The notes under the pieces were generated by a model. It was given only the letters and a program-made list of their open reading frames with translations, searched no databases and was not told the DNA's origin. Shown here piece after piece: positions 7,864-16,116 of a stretch of DNA of 64,000 nt (position 1 is its first letter; each line of letters opens with the position of its first letter). This DNA comes from Oscillospiraceae bacterium (GTDB taxonomy: Bacteria; Bacillota; Clostridia; Oscillospirales; Ruminococcaceae). The position numbers and the translations under genes are program-made. Location: contig JALEMR010000056.1 of the NCBI GenBank assembly GCA_022768245.1, forward strand, positions 1 through 64,000, in the 5' to 3' direction.

Positions 7864-9150
7864 TTATATGCTGTCCAGCGCCTGCTTTACATCGGCGATG
7901 ATATCCTCAACATTTTCAAGACCAACCGAAAGACGGATAAGTCCGCCGTCGATGCCTGCCGCCGCAAGCTGCTCGTCGGTCAGCTGACGATGTGTCGCCG
8001 AAGCGGGGTGAAGGACGCAGGTCCTGATATCGGCAACGTGCACCTCGTTGGAGGCAAGCTTTAAGCTGTCCATGAACTTAACTGCGTTATCACGTCCGCC
8101 CTTGATGGATATGGAGATAACGCCGCTTGCGCCCTCGGGGAGATACTTGTCCGCAAGCGCCTTGTACTTATTGCCGGGCAGCGAGGGATATGTGACCGAC
8201 TGCACCTTGTCGCTGCTTTGGATAAATTCTGCCACAGCCATGGCATTTTTGCAGTACTGTCTCATTCTTACGGGGAGGGTCTCCAGTCCGAGATTCAAGA
8301 GGAAGGAGCTGTTAGCCGCGGGATAGCAGCCGAAATCGCGCATGAGCTGCATTCTCGCCTTGACGATATAGGGCGCAAAGGCGTACTGCTTTGTGTATAC
8401 GATGCCGTGATAGCTTTCGTCGGGCTCGGTCATGCAGGGGAATTTGCCGCTTGTCCAGTCGAATTTTCCGCTGTCAACGATAACTCCGCCCACCTGTACT
8501 GCATGTCCGTCCATGTACTTCGATGTGGAATGGATAACGATATCCGCGCCCCACTCCATAGGACGACAGAGAACAGGCGTTGCAAAGGTATTGTCCACGA
8601 TAAGGGGCACGCTGTGGGCATGGGCAGCCTTAGCCCACCTTTCGATGTCCAGCACTGTCAGCGCAGGATTTGCGATAGTCTCGCCGAAAACAGCCTTTGT
8701 ATTGGGCTTGAATGCGGCGTTAAGCTCTTCATCTGTGGCGTCAACGCTCACCCAGATGCACTCAATACCCATTCTTTTGAGGGTCACTGCGAAAAGATTG
8801 ATAGTTCCGCCGTAAATGGACGAGGAAGCGATAAAGCTGTCCCCTGCCTCGCAGATGTTGAGTATAGACAGCAGAGAAGCCGCCTGTCCGCTGGAGGTGC
8901 ACATTGCAGCCACTCCGCCCTCAAGAGCGGCTATTTTCTTTTCAACAGCGTCGGTGGTGGGATTTTCAAAGCGGGAGTAGATAAGGCTCTTGGTAGGGTC
9001 GTCGAATACGGCTGCCACGTCATCGGTGGAGTCATAGACATATGTTGTGCTCTGAACGATAGGCACTACGCGGGGCTCGCCGTTTTTGGGAGTATAGCCT
9101 GCATGGAGACACTTGGTCTCTATCTTTGCATTCGGATCCAATTCTTTCAT
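7864..9150 (-). CDS. metY: O-acetylhomoserine aminocarboxypropyltransferase (sulfhydrylase)
   Basis: PLP enzyme of the Cys/Met metabolism family, 428 residues (usual about 430). It joins O-acetyl-L-homoserine with sulfide to give homocysteine in methionine synthesis. Visible motifs are SRFENPTTDAVEKKIAALEG, CTSSGQAA for the PLP phosphate, DNTFATP, and STSKYMDGHA with the PLP-lysine at about residue 211. The ATG at 9150 is preferred over the in-frame ATG 6 bp upstream because AAAGGA is 9 bases away. Longer upstream reading runs through a repeat and is not coding. The mRNA has a ~185-nt leader of four hairpins. Confidence 0.93.
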   Translation of the reverse strand: MKELDPNAKIETKCLHAGYTPKNGEPRVVPIVQSTTYVYDSTDDVAAVFDDPTKSLIYSRFENPTTDAVEKKIAALEGGVAAMCTSSGQAASLLSILNICEAGDSFIASSSIYGGTINLFAVTLKRMGIECIWVSVDATDEELNAAFKPNTKAVFGETIANPALTVLDIERWAKAAHAHSVPLIVDNTFATPVLCRPMEWGADIVIHSTSKYMDGHAVQVGGVIVDSGKFDWTSGKFPCMTEPDESYHGIVYTKQYAFAPYIVKARMQLMRDFGCYPAANSSFLLNLGLETLPVRMRQYCKNAMAVAEFIQSSDKVQSVTYPSLPGNKYKALADKYLPEGASGVISISIKGGRDNAVKFMDSLKLASNEVHVADIRTCVLHPASATHRQLTDEQLAAAGIDGGLIRLSVGLENVEDIIADVKQALDSI

Positions 9151-9174
9151 TATCATCTGTCCTTTCGGTTTATT

Positions 9175-9324
9175 TAGTGCGTACTCAATAACTGCCCGAA
9201 GGGCAGTTATTGGCTGCAAATCCTGTAAAACAGGATTTTCAGCGGCACAAATCAAAGATTTGTGCCGTACTGCCTGATCAATGTCTGCATTTGCCGCCAC
9301 TGACGGGCGGCAAGGTGCAGACAT
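9175..9324 (-). promoter_or_regulatory. metY leader made of four repeat-derived hairpins
   Basis: In transcript order (minus strand): hairpin 1 9281-9324 (ATGTCTGC arms with inner GCCGCC stem), hairpin 2 9243-9267 (11-bp stem), hairpin 3 9218-9238 (8-bp stem), hairpin 4 9186-9212 (12-bp stem, GAA/TTC loop). Hairpins 1-2 are copy B of the repeat at 3348-3431, and hairpin 4 with flanks (9175-9216, 42 bp) recurs at 15983-16024. None has a U-run, so this does not look like an attenuator. It is no SAM riboswitch or T-box that I can recognise. Confidence 0.65.
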
Positions 9325-9340
9325 TATTTAGCTTTTTTCC

Positions 9341-9369
9341 ATTATAACATAAAAATCCCCGGATTTCAA
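9341..9369 (-). promoter_or_regulatory. metY promoter
   Basis: On the minus strand TTGAAA (9364-9369), 17 bp, TATAAT (9341-9346). The -35 box lies inside the ackA terminator hairpin. Confidence 0.7.
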
Positions 9370-9387
9370 TAGGAAATCGGGGATTTT
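9350..9387 (-). terminator. ackA terminator
   Basis: AAAATCCCCG (9352-9361) pairs with CGGGGATTTT (9378-9387), extended inward by GATTTC/GAAATC. The minus-strand transcript ends GGGGATTTTTATG. Located 16 bp past the ackA stop. Confidence 0.85.
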
Positions 9388-9402
9388 ATCATTGATAAGA
9401 AA

Positions 9403-10602
9403 TTACTTGCTGATAAGAGCGAGAGTATCTCTTGCGATGAGAAGCTCCTCGTTAGTGGGAACTACCCATACCTCTATCTTGGAATCGGGAGTGGAAAGCT
9501 TGGTAAGAGTGCCCTTGGTGGACTTGTTCAGATCGCAGTCGATCTTGATGCCAAAGTATTCCATATCCTTGCATACGCCCTCGCGGACCTCCCAGGAATT
9601 CTCGCCGATGCCGCCTGTGAAGAGGATAGCGTCTGTGCCGTTCATAGCTGCGGTAAATGCGCCGATGTACTTCTTTATCTGATAGCAGAGCATTTCGGAA
9701 GCAAGCTTAGCTCTCTTGTCGCCCTTTTCGGCAGCTGCGGTAATGTCGCGGTTATCGCTGGAGATACCGGAAACGCCGATGAAGCCCGACTTCTTGTTCA
9801 TATAGTCGCTCATTTCAGCAGCGGTGAAGCCGTGCTTTTCCATTACAAAGGTAACTGCGGAGGGATCTACTGCGCCGCAGCGTGTGCCCATGAGCACGCC
9901 GTCAAGGGGAGTAAAGCCCATTGTAGTATCAACGGACTTTCCTGCGTCAACTGCGGTAATGGATGAGCCGTTGCCCAGGTGACAGGAGATTATCTTAAGG
10001 TCCTTGATATCCCTGCCCATTGCCTTTGCGAGAGCGGCGGAAACGAATCTGTGAGAAGTGCCGTGGAAGCCGTATTTTCTCACGTGGAGATTCTCGTAAT
10101 CCTCATAGGGAAGACCGAACATGAAAGCCTTTTCGGGCATGGTCTGGTGGAATGCGGTGTCGAATACAACAGCCTGGGGCACCTCGGCAGGAAGCACCTT
10201 CTTGCATGCGCGGAGAGCAAGAGCATGAGCGTGGTTATGTACGGGAGCAAGCTCCTTAAGCTCTTCTATCTTTTCGATAACTTCATCTGTAACGAGAGTG
10301 GTCTCGGAGAAGATCTCGGCGCCCTGTACTATTCTGTGGCCTACGGCGTTTATCTCGGACATGGACTTGATAACTGCAGCATCGCCTGTGGTGAGGACCT
10401 CTACCAGCTTTTCGAAAGCCTCGGTATGAGTGGGGAAGGAGCAGTCAGCCTCGTACTTTCTGCCGTCGGAGGTCTTGTGAGCGATATGTCCGTCGATGCC
10501 TATCCTGTCGCAGTTTCCCTTTGCGATAACGGACTCGTCGTCCATGTTGAGCAGCTGATACTTAAGAGATGAGCTGCCTGCGTTTACAACCAGAATGATC
10601 AT
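9403..10602 (-). CDS. ackA: Acetate kinase
   Basis: Cytoplasmic kinase of the ASKHA fold that converts acetyl phosphate and ADP to acetate and ATP, the final ATP-yielding step of acetate fermentation. 399 residues, standard length. Motifs: N-terminal VNAGSSSLKYQLL, HRIVQGAE, FDTAFHQTMPE, KYGFHGTSH, CHLGNGSSITAV, and FTGGIGENS near the C-terminus. The ATG follows AAAGGATT. It stands alone, without pta nearby. Its own terminator follows. No convincing promoter was found in the AT-rich 10603-10800 stretch. Confidence 0.96.
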   Translation of the reverse strand: MIILVVNAGSSSLKYQLLNMDDESVIAKGNCDRIGIDGHIAHKTSDGRKYEADCSFPTHTEAFEKLVEVLTTGDAAVIKSMSEINAVGHRIVQGAEIFSETTLVTDEVIEKIEELKELAPVHNHAHALALRACKKVLPAEVPQAVVFDTAFHQTMPEKAFMFGLPYEDYENLHVRKYGFHGTSHRFVSAALAKAMGRDIKDLKIISCHLGNGSSITAVDAGKSVDTTMGFTPLDGVLMGTRCGAVDPSAVTFVMEKHGFTAAEMSDYMNKKSGFIGVSGISSDNRDITAAAEKGDKRAKLASEMLCYQIKKYIGAFTAAMNGTDAILFTGGIGENSWEVREGVCKDMEYFGIKIDCDLNKSTKGTLTKLSTPDSKIEVWVVPTNEELLIARDTLALISK

Positions 10603-10800
10603 GTTTTTTTAATCCTTTCAAATATAGTATAAATATGGATACAAATAAATTGGCACAAATTACAGAAATTTATCCCATTAACTAATATTTTATTACTTTT
10701 TTGCCGAAAAATCAATAGGTTTATCATATATTCAGATAATTAATTCAAATCATTCACAAAAAATTTACAAACATATCTGTCGTTTTTTCGTCAAAACCCC

Positions 10801-10829
10801 TTTACAAAATGTAGGTTATGCGGTATAAT
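10801..10829 (+). promoter_or_regulatory. Promoter of the XRE regulator
   Basis: TTTACA (10801-10806), 17 bp, TATAAT (10824-10829). It leaves a leader of about 90 nt before the ATG. The remaining 10603-10800 is AT-rich without visible features. Confidence 0.65.
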
Positions 10830-10854
10830 TTACTATATGTTAATGTGATAATAT

Positions 10855-10888
10855 GGCGTTAAATTGTTCGTTTATTTAACGCCTTTTG
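10855..10888 (+). promoter_or_regulatory. Leader hairpin upstream of the XRE gene
   Basis: GGCGTTAAAT (10855-10864) and ATTTAACGCC (10874-10883) form a 10-bp stem with a 9-nt loop, followed by TTTTGTA. It lies within the predicted transcript, 39 bp before the start codon, and could act as a weak terminator/attenuator or an RNA stabiliser. Confidence 0.45.
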
Positions 10889-10926
10889 TATGAAATATAC
10901 TATATTATGTGACAGGGGGCGGCAAA

Positions 10927-11580
10927 ATGAACCCGGACTTTCCGAGAATAATCACTCTTCTGAGGAAAGAACGCAATATCAGTCAGAAACAAGCTGCTTC
11001 CGATCTGGGAGTGTCGCAGGCGCTGCTGTCCCACTATGAAAAGGGCATACGAGAGTGCGGACTTGATTTTCTGGTGAGAGCCGCCGACTATTATAATGTA
11101 TCCTGTGATTATCTGCTGGGTCGTTCCCCCGAGCCGGGCGGACGGGTGGTATCCCTTGATGAAGAGACCGAAAGGTCTGATATATCCGCAGAGGACAAGA
11201 TAATCCGCGGTGCCGCGGGAGCAGTGCTGGGACTGGCGGAAAAAACGGGAAGCAAGGAGCTTTTCGGAGCGGTTTATAATTATCTTACACTGTCGGTATA
11301 TAAGATGTTCAGGGCGGTGTTTTCCGCGAATCCCGCCAATGATAAGCGGATGTTCTCCATACCGGAGCGCGCGGCGGACGATCTTGCCGACGCGGCGATG
11401 TCGGTAAGCTGTGCGGCGGCGAAATGTGCTACCGCATCGGCGGAAAGCTCGGTGATAACCACAAATTCGGTATCGGCAGATTTTCCCGAGGAGGCTTCAA
11501 TGCTTCTCATCGCCGTAAAGGCGGCGGAGGAAAATATAGGCTCGGCGGTAAATCCGCGGGGCAAAAAAGAGGAAAAGTAA
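10927..11580 (+). CDS. XRE-family helix-turn-helix regulator
   Basis: 217 residues. The N-terminal Cro/C1-type HTH (about 5-66) shows ITLLRKERNISQKQAASDLG, SQALLSHYEKGIRE and a closing YYNVSCDYLLGRS. The remaining 150 residues are alanine-rich and helical with no domain I recognise. The ATG at 10927 sits 6 bases after AGGGGGCGG; a GTG 18 bp upstream overlaps that site and is rejected. It directly precedes flagellin, but a separate sigma-28 promoter lies between, so co-regulation is only a guess. Confidence 0.8.
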   Translation: MNPDFPRIITLLRKERNISQKQAASDLGVSQALLSHYEKGIRECGLDFLVRAADYYNVSCDYLLGRSPEPGGRVVSLDEETERSDISAEDKIIRGAAGAVLGLAEKTGSKELFGAVYNYLTLSVYKMFRAVFSANPANDKRMFSIPERAADDLADAAMSVSCAAAKCATASAESSVITTNSVSADFPEEASMLLIAVKAAEENIGSAVNPRGKKEEK

Positions 11581-11656
11581 TGCAGTGGGAGAAAAGCGTC
11601 CGTTCGGGGCGCTTTTTCCGTCCAAAAAAAATATCAAAAAAATTTTGAAAACCCCC

Positions 11657-11683
11657 TAAAGTTTTTAAACAATGTGCCGATAT
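11657..11683 (+). promoter_or_regulatory. Sigma-28 (SigD) promoter of flagellin
   Basis: TAAA (11657-11660), exactly 15 bp, then GCCGATAT (11676-11683). This matches the SigD/FliA consensus TAAA-N15-GCCGATAW. The flagellin ATG is 137 bp downstream of the -10 element, so the mRNA has a long leader. Confidence 0.88.
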
Positions 11684-11819
11684 ATATATCAGAAAGCAAA
11701 AAGCAAGATGTAATTTGCTTTCGGCTAAATGTCCCGTCTGAATTGCGCAATAGGACGGGCGGAAAATTTACGAGGACTGAACGGATTCGGTCCCCACATA
11801 ATACATGGAGGTATTTATT

Positions 11820-13667
11820 ATGGCAGGTATGGTTGTACAGCACAATATTTCGGCGATGAACGCCAACAGATACTACGGTATCAACAACAGCGGACTTTCT
11901 AAGTCTCTCGAAAAGCTTTCTTCCGGTTATCAGATCAACCGCGCAGGCGATAACGCTGCAGGTCTCGCAGTTTCCGAGAAGATGAGATCTCAGATCGGCG
12001 GTCTTACTCAGGGCGTTAAGAACGCAGAGGACGGCATCTCGATGATCCAGACTTACGAAGGCGCGCTCACAGAGACAGACTCCATTCTCCAGAGAATGAA
12101 GACTCTCGCTGACCAGGCTGCAAACGGCACTTATCAGGACGACGTTGACCGTGAAGCTATCCAGCTCGAATTCAACCAGCTCAACGACGAACTCGATCAG
12201 ATCGCTGATACAGACTTCAACGGCGTTGTAATGCTCAACGGCGGTCAGATGGCTGACGGCACAAAGGCTATCGACGGCAAGTTCGATTATGCAAACGGCA
12301 CAAAGGCTGCTACAAAGCTCGGCAAGGGCGATGTCAACCTTCTTGACGGTCAGAACTGGGATGACACTGATGTTGCAAAGAATGCATGGGCAAAGCTGAA
12401 TTCTCAGTGGACAAGAACAGCAGGCAAGCCCGAGACCAATGGTCCCGACTCCGTTGATATCACCTTCAAGTTCAACCAGGCTGATGGTACATGGAGCGCA
12501 ATCGGTGCTACCGAGGGTGCTGATATTTCTAAGGTTAAGGCAAATTCAACTACAGACGGCGGTTTCTCAGTTGATATTGACAACGTTACAAATGTTGCAA
12601 ACGTAGTTGTTAACCAGGATAAGCTCGGCAACGGCGATACTATCACACTTACATTCAACAACCCCGCTAACGGCGTATCCGCTCCTACAAACGCAGGCGC
12701 AACAGTTATCGACGACACAAACTTTACAGAAGGCACAGCTGCCGGTGCAACTAAGCTTAATGCTGCAGACCTTACCGTAACTCTTGATACTTTCATCAAA
12801 GGTAAGGATTCTGAAATGACTGAGGATATGGACAAGCTGTTTGATTTACTGGACGGCGCTACCGTTGAGGTTTCCTATACCGATAAGGCAACAGTATCCA
12901 AGGATATGAAGATCACTCTTACCGACGGTACAGTTATCTCCGGCGGTGCTACAACTACAATCACTGTTGGCAACACTAAGTTTAAGTTTGACGGTAAGAC
13001 AGCAGGTGCGATAAAGGTTCAGACAGCCGCTAATACATTAGTTACTCTTGCTGCTCAACAGCAGGGTGCTGCTAATGCCGATAACTCAAAGGGCAGCATT
13101 CAGTACAAGCTCGGCTTTGAGCACAACACATATGATAAGGCTGCTGTTCCTTCCGTTGAGGTAGCTAAGACCGGTAAGGTTTCTATCGCTAACTCCAACA
13201 ACGCAGCTACAGCTCCTCTTACATATACCGATGAGCTCACACTCCAGGCAGGCGCAAGAACTAAGGACAGCGTAAAGTTCTCCTTCGAGTATTCTTCCAG
13301 CGGCCTCGGTGATCTTAAGGCTAACCTGAACTGCTCTTCAAGAGCTGACGGTCTCGGAACTTCCGGCCTCAATCTCCTCACTCAGGAAGACGCTAACGCT
13401 GCTATCGACAAGATCGACAACGCTATCAACAAGGTTTCCATGGTTCGTGCAACATTCGGTGCTACACAGAACAGACTGGAACACAAGATCGCTAACATGA
13501 ACGTTACCAAGGAGAACATCACATCCGCAGAGTCCAGAATCCGCGATACAGATGTTGCCGAGGAAATGTCCAACTTCACAAAGAACCAGATCCTCAGCCA
13601 GGCTTCGCAGTCTATGCTCGCTCAGGCAAACTCTCTGCCTCAGAACGTTCTTCAGCTGCTCGGCTAA
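11820..13667 (+). CDS. Flagellin with expanded central domain
   Basis: Main filament subunit, 615 residues. Conserved D0/D1 segments occur at both ends: QHNISAMNANRYYGINNSGL, SLEKLSSGYQINRAGDNAAG and QTYEGALTETDSILQRMKTL in front; NLLTQEDANAAIDKIDNAIN, RATFGATQNRLEHKIANMN, AEEMSNFTKNQILSQASQSM and NSLPQNVLQLLG at the end. About 370 residues in the middle are a Thr/Asp/Ala-rich variable domain without cysteine in most of its length, exposed on the filament surface and a likely glycan acceptor. ATG 8 bases after GGAGG. Codon use is strongly biased, as for a highly expressed gene. Monocistronic: sigma-28 promoter and strong terminator flank it. Confidence 0.96.
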   Translation: MAGMVVQHNISAMNANRYYGINNSGLSKSLEKLSSGYQINRAGDNAAGLAVSEKMRSQIGGLTQGVKNAEDGISMIQTYEGALTETDSILQRMKTLADQAANGTYQDDVDREAIQLEFNQLNDELDQIADTDFNGVVMLNGGQMADGTKAIDGKFDYANGTKAATKLGKGDVNLLDGQNWDDTDVAKNAWAKLNSQWTRTAGKPETNGPDSVDITFKFNQADGTWSAIGATEGADISKVKANSTTDGGFSVDIDNVTNVANVVVNQDKLGNGDTITLTFNNPANGVSAPTNAGATVIDDTNFTEGTAAGATKLNAADLTVTLDTFIKGKDSEMTEDMDKLFDLLDGATVEVSYTDKATVSKDMKITLTDGTVISGGATTTITVGNTKFKFDGKTAGAIKVQTAANTLVTLAAQQQGAANADNSKGSIQYKLGFEHNTYDKAAVPSVEVAKTGKVSIANSNNAATAPLTYTDELTLQAGARTKDSVKFSFEYSSSGLGDLKANLNCSSRADGLGTSGLNLLTQEDANAAIDKIDNAINKVSMVRATFGATQNRLEHKIANMNVTKENITSAESRIRDTDVAEEMSNFTKNQILSQASQSMLAQANSLPQNVLQLLG

Positions 13668-13716
13668 TAGCTTGATCGCATGATCTTTGTGATCGGTAGA
13701 CTTACTGATTGATTAT

Positions 13717-13757
13717 AAGCCCCCCGCAGGGTACGCTCCGCGGGGGGCTTGCTTTTT
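13717..13757 (+). terminator. Flagellin terminator
   Basis: AAGCCCCCCGC (13717-13727) and GCGGGGGGCTT (13740-13750) form a perfect 11-bp GC-rich stem, followed by GCTTTTTT. Confidence 0.93.
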
Positions 13758-13777
13758 TATCAATTCATCAAAAATGC

Positions 13778-13804
13778 TAAAGTTTTGCGAAAAAATGACG
13801 ATAT
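13778..13804 (+). promoter_or_regulatory. Sigma-28 promoter of the glycosyltransferase
   Basis: TAAA (13778-13781), exactly 15 bp, GACGATAT (13797-13804). It shares CTAAAGTTTT around the -35 with the flagellin promoter. This places the next gene in the motility regulon. Confidence 0.8.
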
Positions 13805-13850
13805 ATATATTGAATAATGAAAATCTCAGACGCAAACGGAGGATATCTCA

Positions 13851-15977
13851 ATGGTTTTATCAATAGGAATGATCGTCAAAAATGAAGAAAAATATCTGGA
13901 ACGCTGTCTTGCCGCTTTAATGCCTATCCTTGAAAATCTCGACAGCGAGCTTATCATCGCCGATACGGGTTCCACCGATAATACTGTTGAGATCGCAAAG
14001 AAATTCACCGACAAGGTTTACCATTTTGAGTGGATAAACGACTTCTCCGCGGCGCGTAATTTCACCTTGGAAATGTCCGACGGCGACTGGTTCATGTACA
14101 TCGACGCCGACGAGATACTCGAAAACTGCGATGACATTATCCATTTCTTTAAATCGGGCGAATATCTGAAATACAGTATGGCTACGTATATCCAGCGTTC
14201 CTTTACCGATATGGCGGATATGGGGTATTACAACGATTTCCGCGTCGTCAGACTTGCTAAGAGATACGATGACCTCGCTTTTGTCAGTCCTATCCACGAG
14301 GCGTTCTCCCCTACCCGCGAGCCGATAAAGCACCTTGACATCGCCGCCGATCACTACGGCTATATGTTCAGAAACAAAAATACTGTCACCGAACAGGCGC
14401 TCGAAAAGAGCAAGCGTAATCTGGAGCTCCTGCTTAAGGGTCTGAACAGCCTCGGCGAGGGAGAAGTCCCCGAGTACGGCGTTTACAGCGAGATAGCCGA
14501 CTGCTACGAGATCATCAACAACGATGAAAAGGCGTTCGAATACGTAAAAAGAGGTCTGGACGAGCTTGACCATACACACCCCGCTATCTGCGCATATTAT
14601 AGCCATGGCGCTGCTCTGCTGCTCTCCATGAAGAGATATTACGAGACTATCGCTCTCTGCACCGAGTATTTCGGCAAGGATAATCCCTCACGCAGGTCCG
14701 AAATGGCATGCGATATCAACATCTATGCCATGAGAGCCGACGCGCATTTCAGACTGGAACACTACTCCGAAGCTATCTCCGATCTGACAGCCTTTTTCGG
14801 GCTTTTCAGGAAATATCTCAGCAACAGGCTCAATACCCCCGATCTGCTGTACGGTGCGGTAAAGGTCAATAAATCGCGAAACCTTAAGGCGCTGTTTGAG
14901 ATATTCTTCAAATGCTGCAGCATAGAGCACCGATACAATACCGCAGCCGAATATGTAAAGGCATTTCCCATAGATGATTTCCGCTCCGACCATGACTATA
15001 TGTTAAAGCATATCTGCTTCAGAGTGGAGCTCATGGAGAATACAAGCTTCAAGGAACTGCCTGAACTCTATGAGCAGCTGGACGACAGCAACAGGAATCA
15101 GCTTATCAGGATAATCCGCTGGCGCATATTCAAGCTAAAAGGCCGTGAGGATATCTTAAACGGTCTCATTGAGCTCTCCAAAACCCACAAGAGTGAGGTG
15201 TTGACAGATACCGTCAATATCTACCGCAGCTATTTCCTCGAAAACAGCGCAGACCCTGCTCTGCTCAATGAATACATAACAAAATACGGCGTTTCCACCA
15301 ACACGGATATCCTCTGCATTATGCTCGATCTGGACATGGATATCACACCCTTTATAACAGCGCCCCGTTTTGATGTCCGCAGATGCGTTCATTCTGCATT
15401 TACGTATTATTATCCCGAGTATATGACGGTCTTCTCCGATTATGACGCCGATAATATCTCCTCCGACGGTCTGGCAAAAGCAGCCGAGGTGTATGGCCGC
15501 GCTATGGTTGAGTCACAGAAACAAAAAAAGGATATATCAAAGCTGTTCCGCATTTACGGCTCTATCGGTAAGAAATGGCTCAGCGAGCATGGCAGCGCGG
15601 AAAATGCTGCGCCTGACATCAGGGCGGCTGTCATCGTTTCGGGTATTATATCCGCCCGCGACAGCAAGGACTACAAGCTCTGCATCAACGAGATGCGCAG
15701 GCTGATAAAGACCTTCCCCGAATTTTCACCCATAGTCAAGGAGTATCAGGGGATCATCAAAAAGGAAGTCTCCCCTGCAAACAGCGGAAATTCTAAGCTT
15801 GCCGAATTGGCTACTGTTGTTAAGGCGAATATCCGCAATATGATAAGGAACGGAAAGCTTTCCGCTGCCGAAAGCACCCTCTCGGAGCTGGAAAAGCTCT
15901 GTCCCTCCGACCCTGATATCGGCAGGCTCAGGACAGCTATCGCAAACGCAGCCGAAGGCTCCGGAAATATTCACTGA
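13851..15977 (+). CDS. Family 2 glycosyltransferase with TPR-like tail, probable flagellin modification
   Basis: 708 residues. The N-terminal GT-A domain (about 1-230) starts LSIGMIVKNEEKYLERCLAA, has IADTGSTDNTVEIA for nucleotide-sugar binding and the DxD motif in FMYIDADEIL. The rest is helical: YSEIADCYEIINNDEKAFEY and later segments resemble tetratricopeptide repeats, giving a SunS/“TPR glycotransferase” layout. Such enzymes transfer sugars to proteins. Its own sigma-28 promoter and the position right after flagellin point to flagellin O-glycosylation; donor and acceptor are inferred, not shown. ATG preceded by GGAGG. It ends at a repeat hairpin. Confidence 0.85.
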   Translation: MVLSIGMIVKNEEKYLERCLAALMPILENLDSELIIADTGSTDNTVEIAKKFTDKVYHFEWINDFSAARNFTLEMSDGDWFMYIDADEILENCDDIIHFFKSGEYLKYSMATYIQRSFTDMADMGYYNDFRVVRLAKRYDDLAFVSPIHEAFSPTREPIKHLDIAADHYGYMFRNKNTVTEQALEKSKRNLELLLKGLNSLGEGEVPEYGVYSEIADCYEIINNDEKAFEYVKRGLDELDHTHPAICAYYSHGAALLLSMKRYYETIALCTEYFGKDNPSRRSEMACDINIYAMRADAHFRLEHYSEAISDLTAFFGLFRKYLSNRLNTPDLLYGAVKVNKSRNLKALFEIFFKCCSIEHRYNTAAEYVKAFPIDDFRSDHDYMLKHICFRVELMENTSFKELPELYEQLDDSNRNQLIRIIRWRIFKLKGREDILNGLIELSKTHKSEVLTDTVNIYRSYFLENSADPALLNEYITKYGVSTNTDILCIMLDLDMDITPFITAPRFDVRRCVHSAFTYYYPEYMTVFSDYDADNISSDGLAKAAEVYGRAMVESQKQKKDISKLFRIYGSIGKKWLSEHGSAENAAPDIRAAVIVSGIISARDSKDYKLCINEMRRLIKTFPEFSPIVKEYQGIIKKEVSPANSGNSKLAELATVVKANIRNMIRNGKLSAAESTLSELEKLCPSDPDIGRLRTAIANAAEGSGNIH

Positions 15978-15982
15978 ATACA

Positions 15983-16024
15983 TAGTGCGTACCCAATAAC
16001 TGCCCGAAGGGCAGTTATTGGCTG
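15983..16024. repeat. Hairpin repeat shared with the metY leader
   Basis: CCAATAACTGCCC (15993-16005) and GGGCAGTTATTGG (16009-16021) form a 13-bp stem with a 3-nt loop. The 42 bp from TAGTGCGTAC to GGCTG match 9175-9216 with one difference. It sits 5 bp after the glycosyltransferase stop, where it may protect the 3' end. Confidence 0.75.
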
Positions 16025-16054
16025 AAACGCCAAAAATCCTTGCACCCAACAACA

Positions 16055-16091
16055 GAAAAAATCGCCCGAAAACCACACGTTTCCGGGCGAT
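16055..16091 (-). terminator. Terminator of the minus-strand transcript
   Basis: ATCGCCCG (16061-16068) and CGGGCGAT (16084-16091), extended by GAAA/TTTC. On the minus strand the stem is followed by TTTTTTCTG. It lies 25 bp after the stop at 16117. Confidence 0.85.
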
Positions 16092-16116
16092 ATGCTTTTA
16101 TTATGTTGTAACGTCT

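Noticed and set aside
8218-9177. 319-codon plus-strand frame opposite metY
   Set aside because: Shadow of a well-identified PLP enzyme; no ribosome site.
9151-9324. N-terminal extension of metY by 58 codons
   Set aside because: The extension translates the hairpin repeats and passes the AAAGGA site; family length and motifs start at 9150.
9175-9324. SAM riboswitch or T-box in the metY leader
   Set aside because: No SAM-I core, kink-turn or T-box sequence; the hairpins are dispersed repeats found at unrelated sites.
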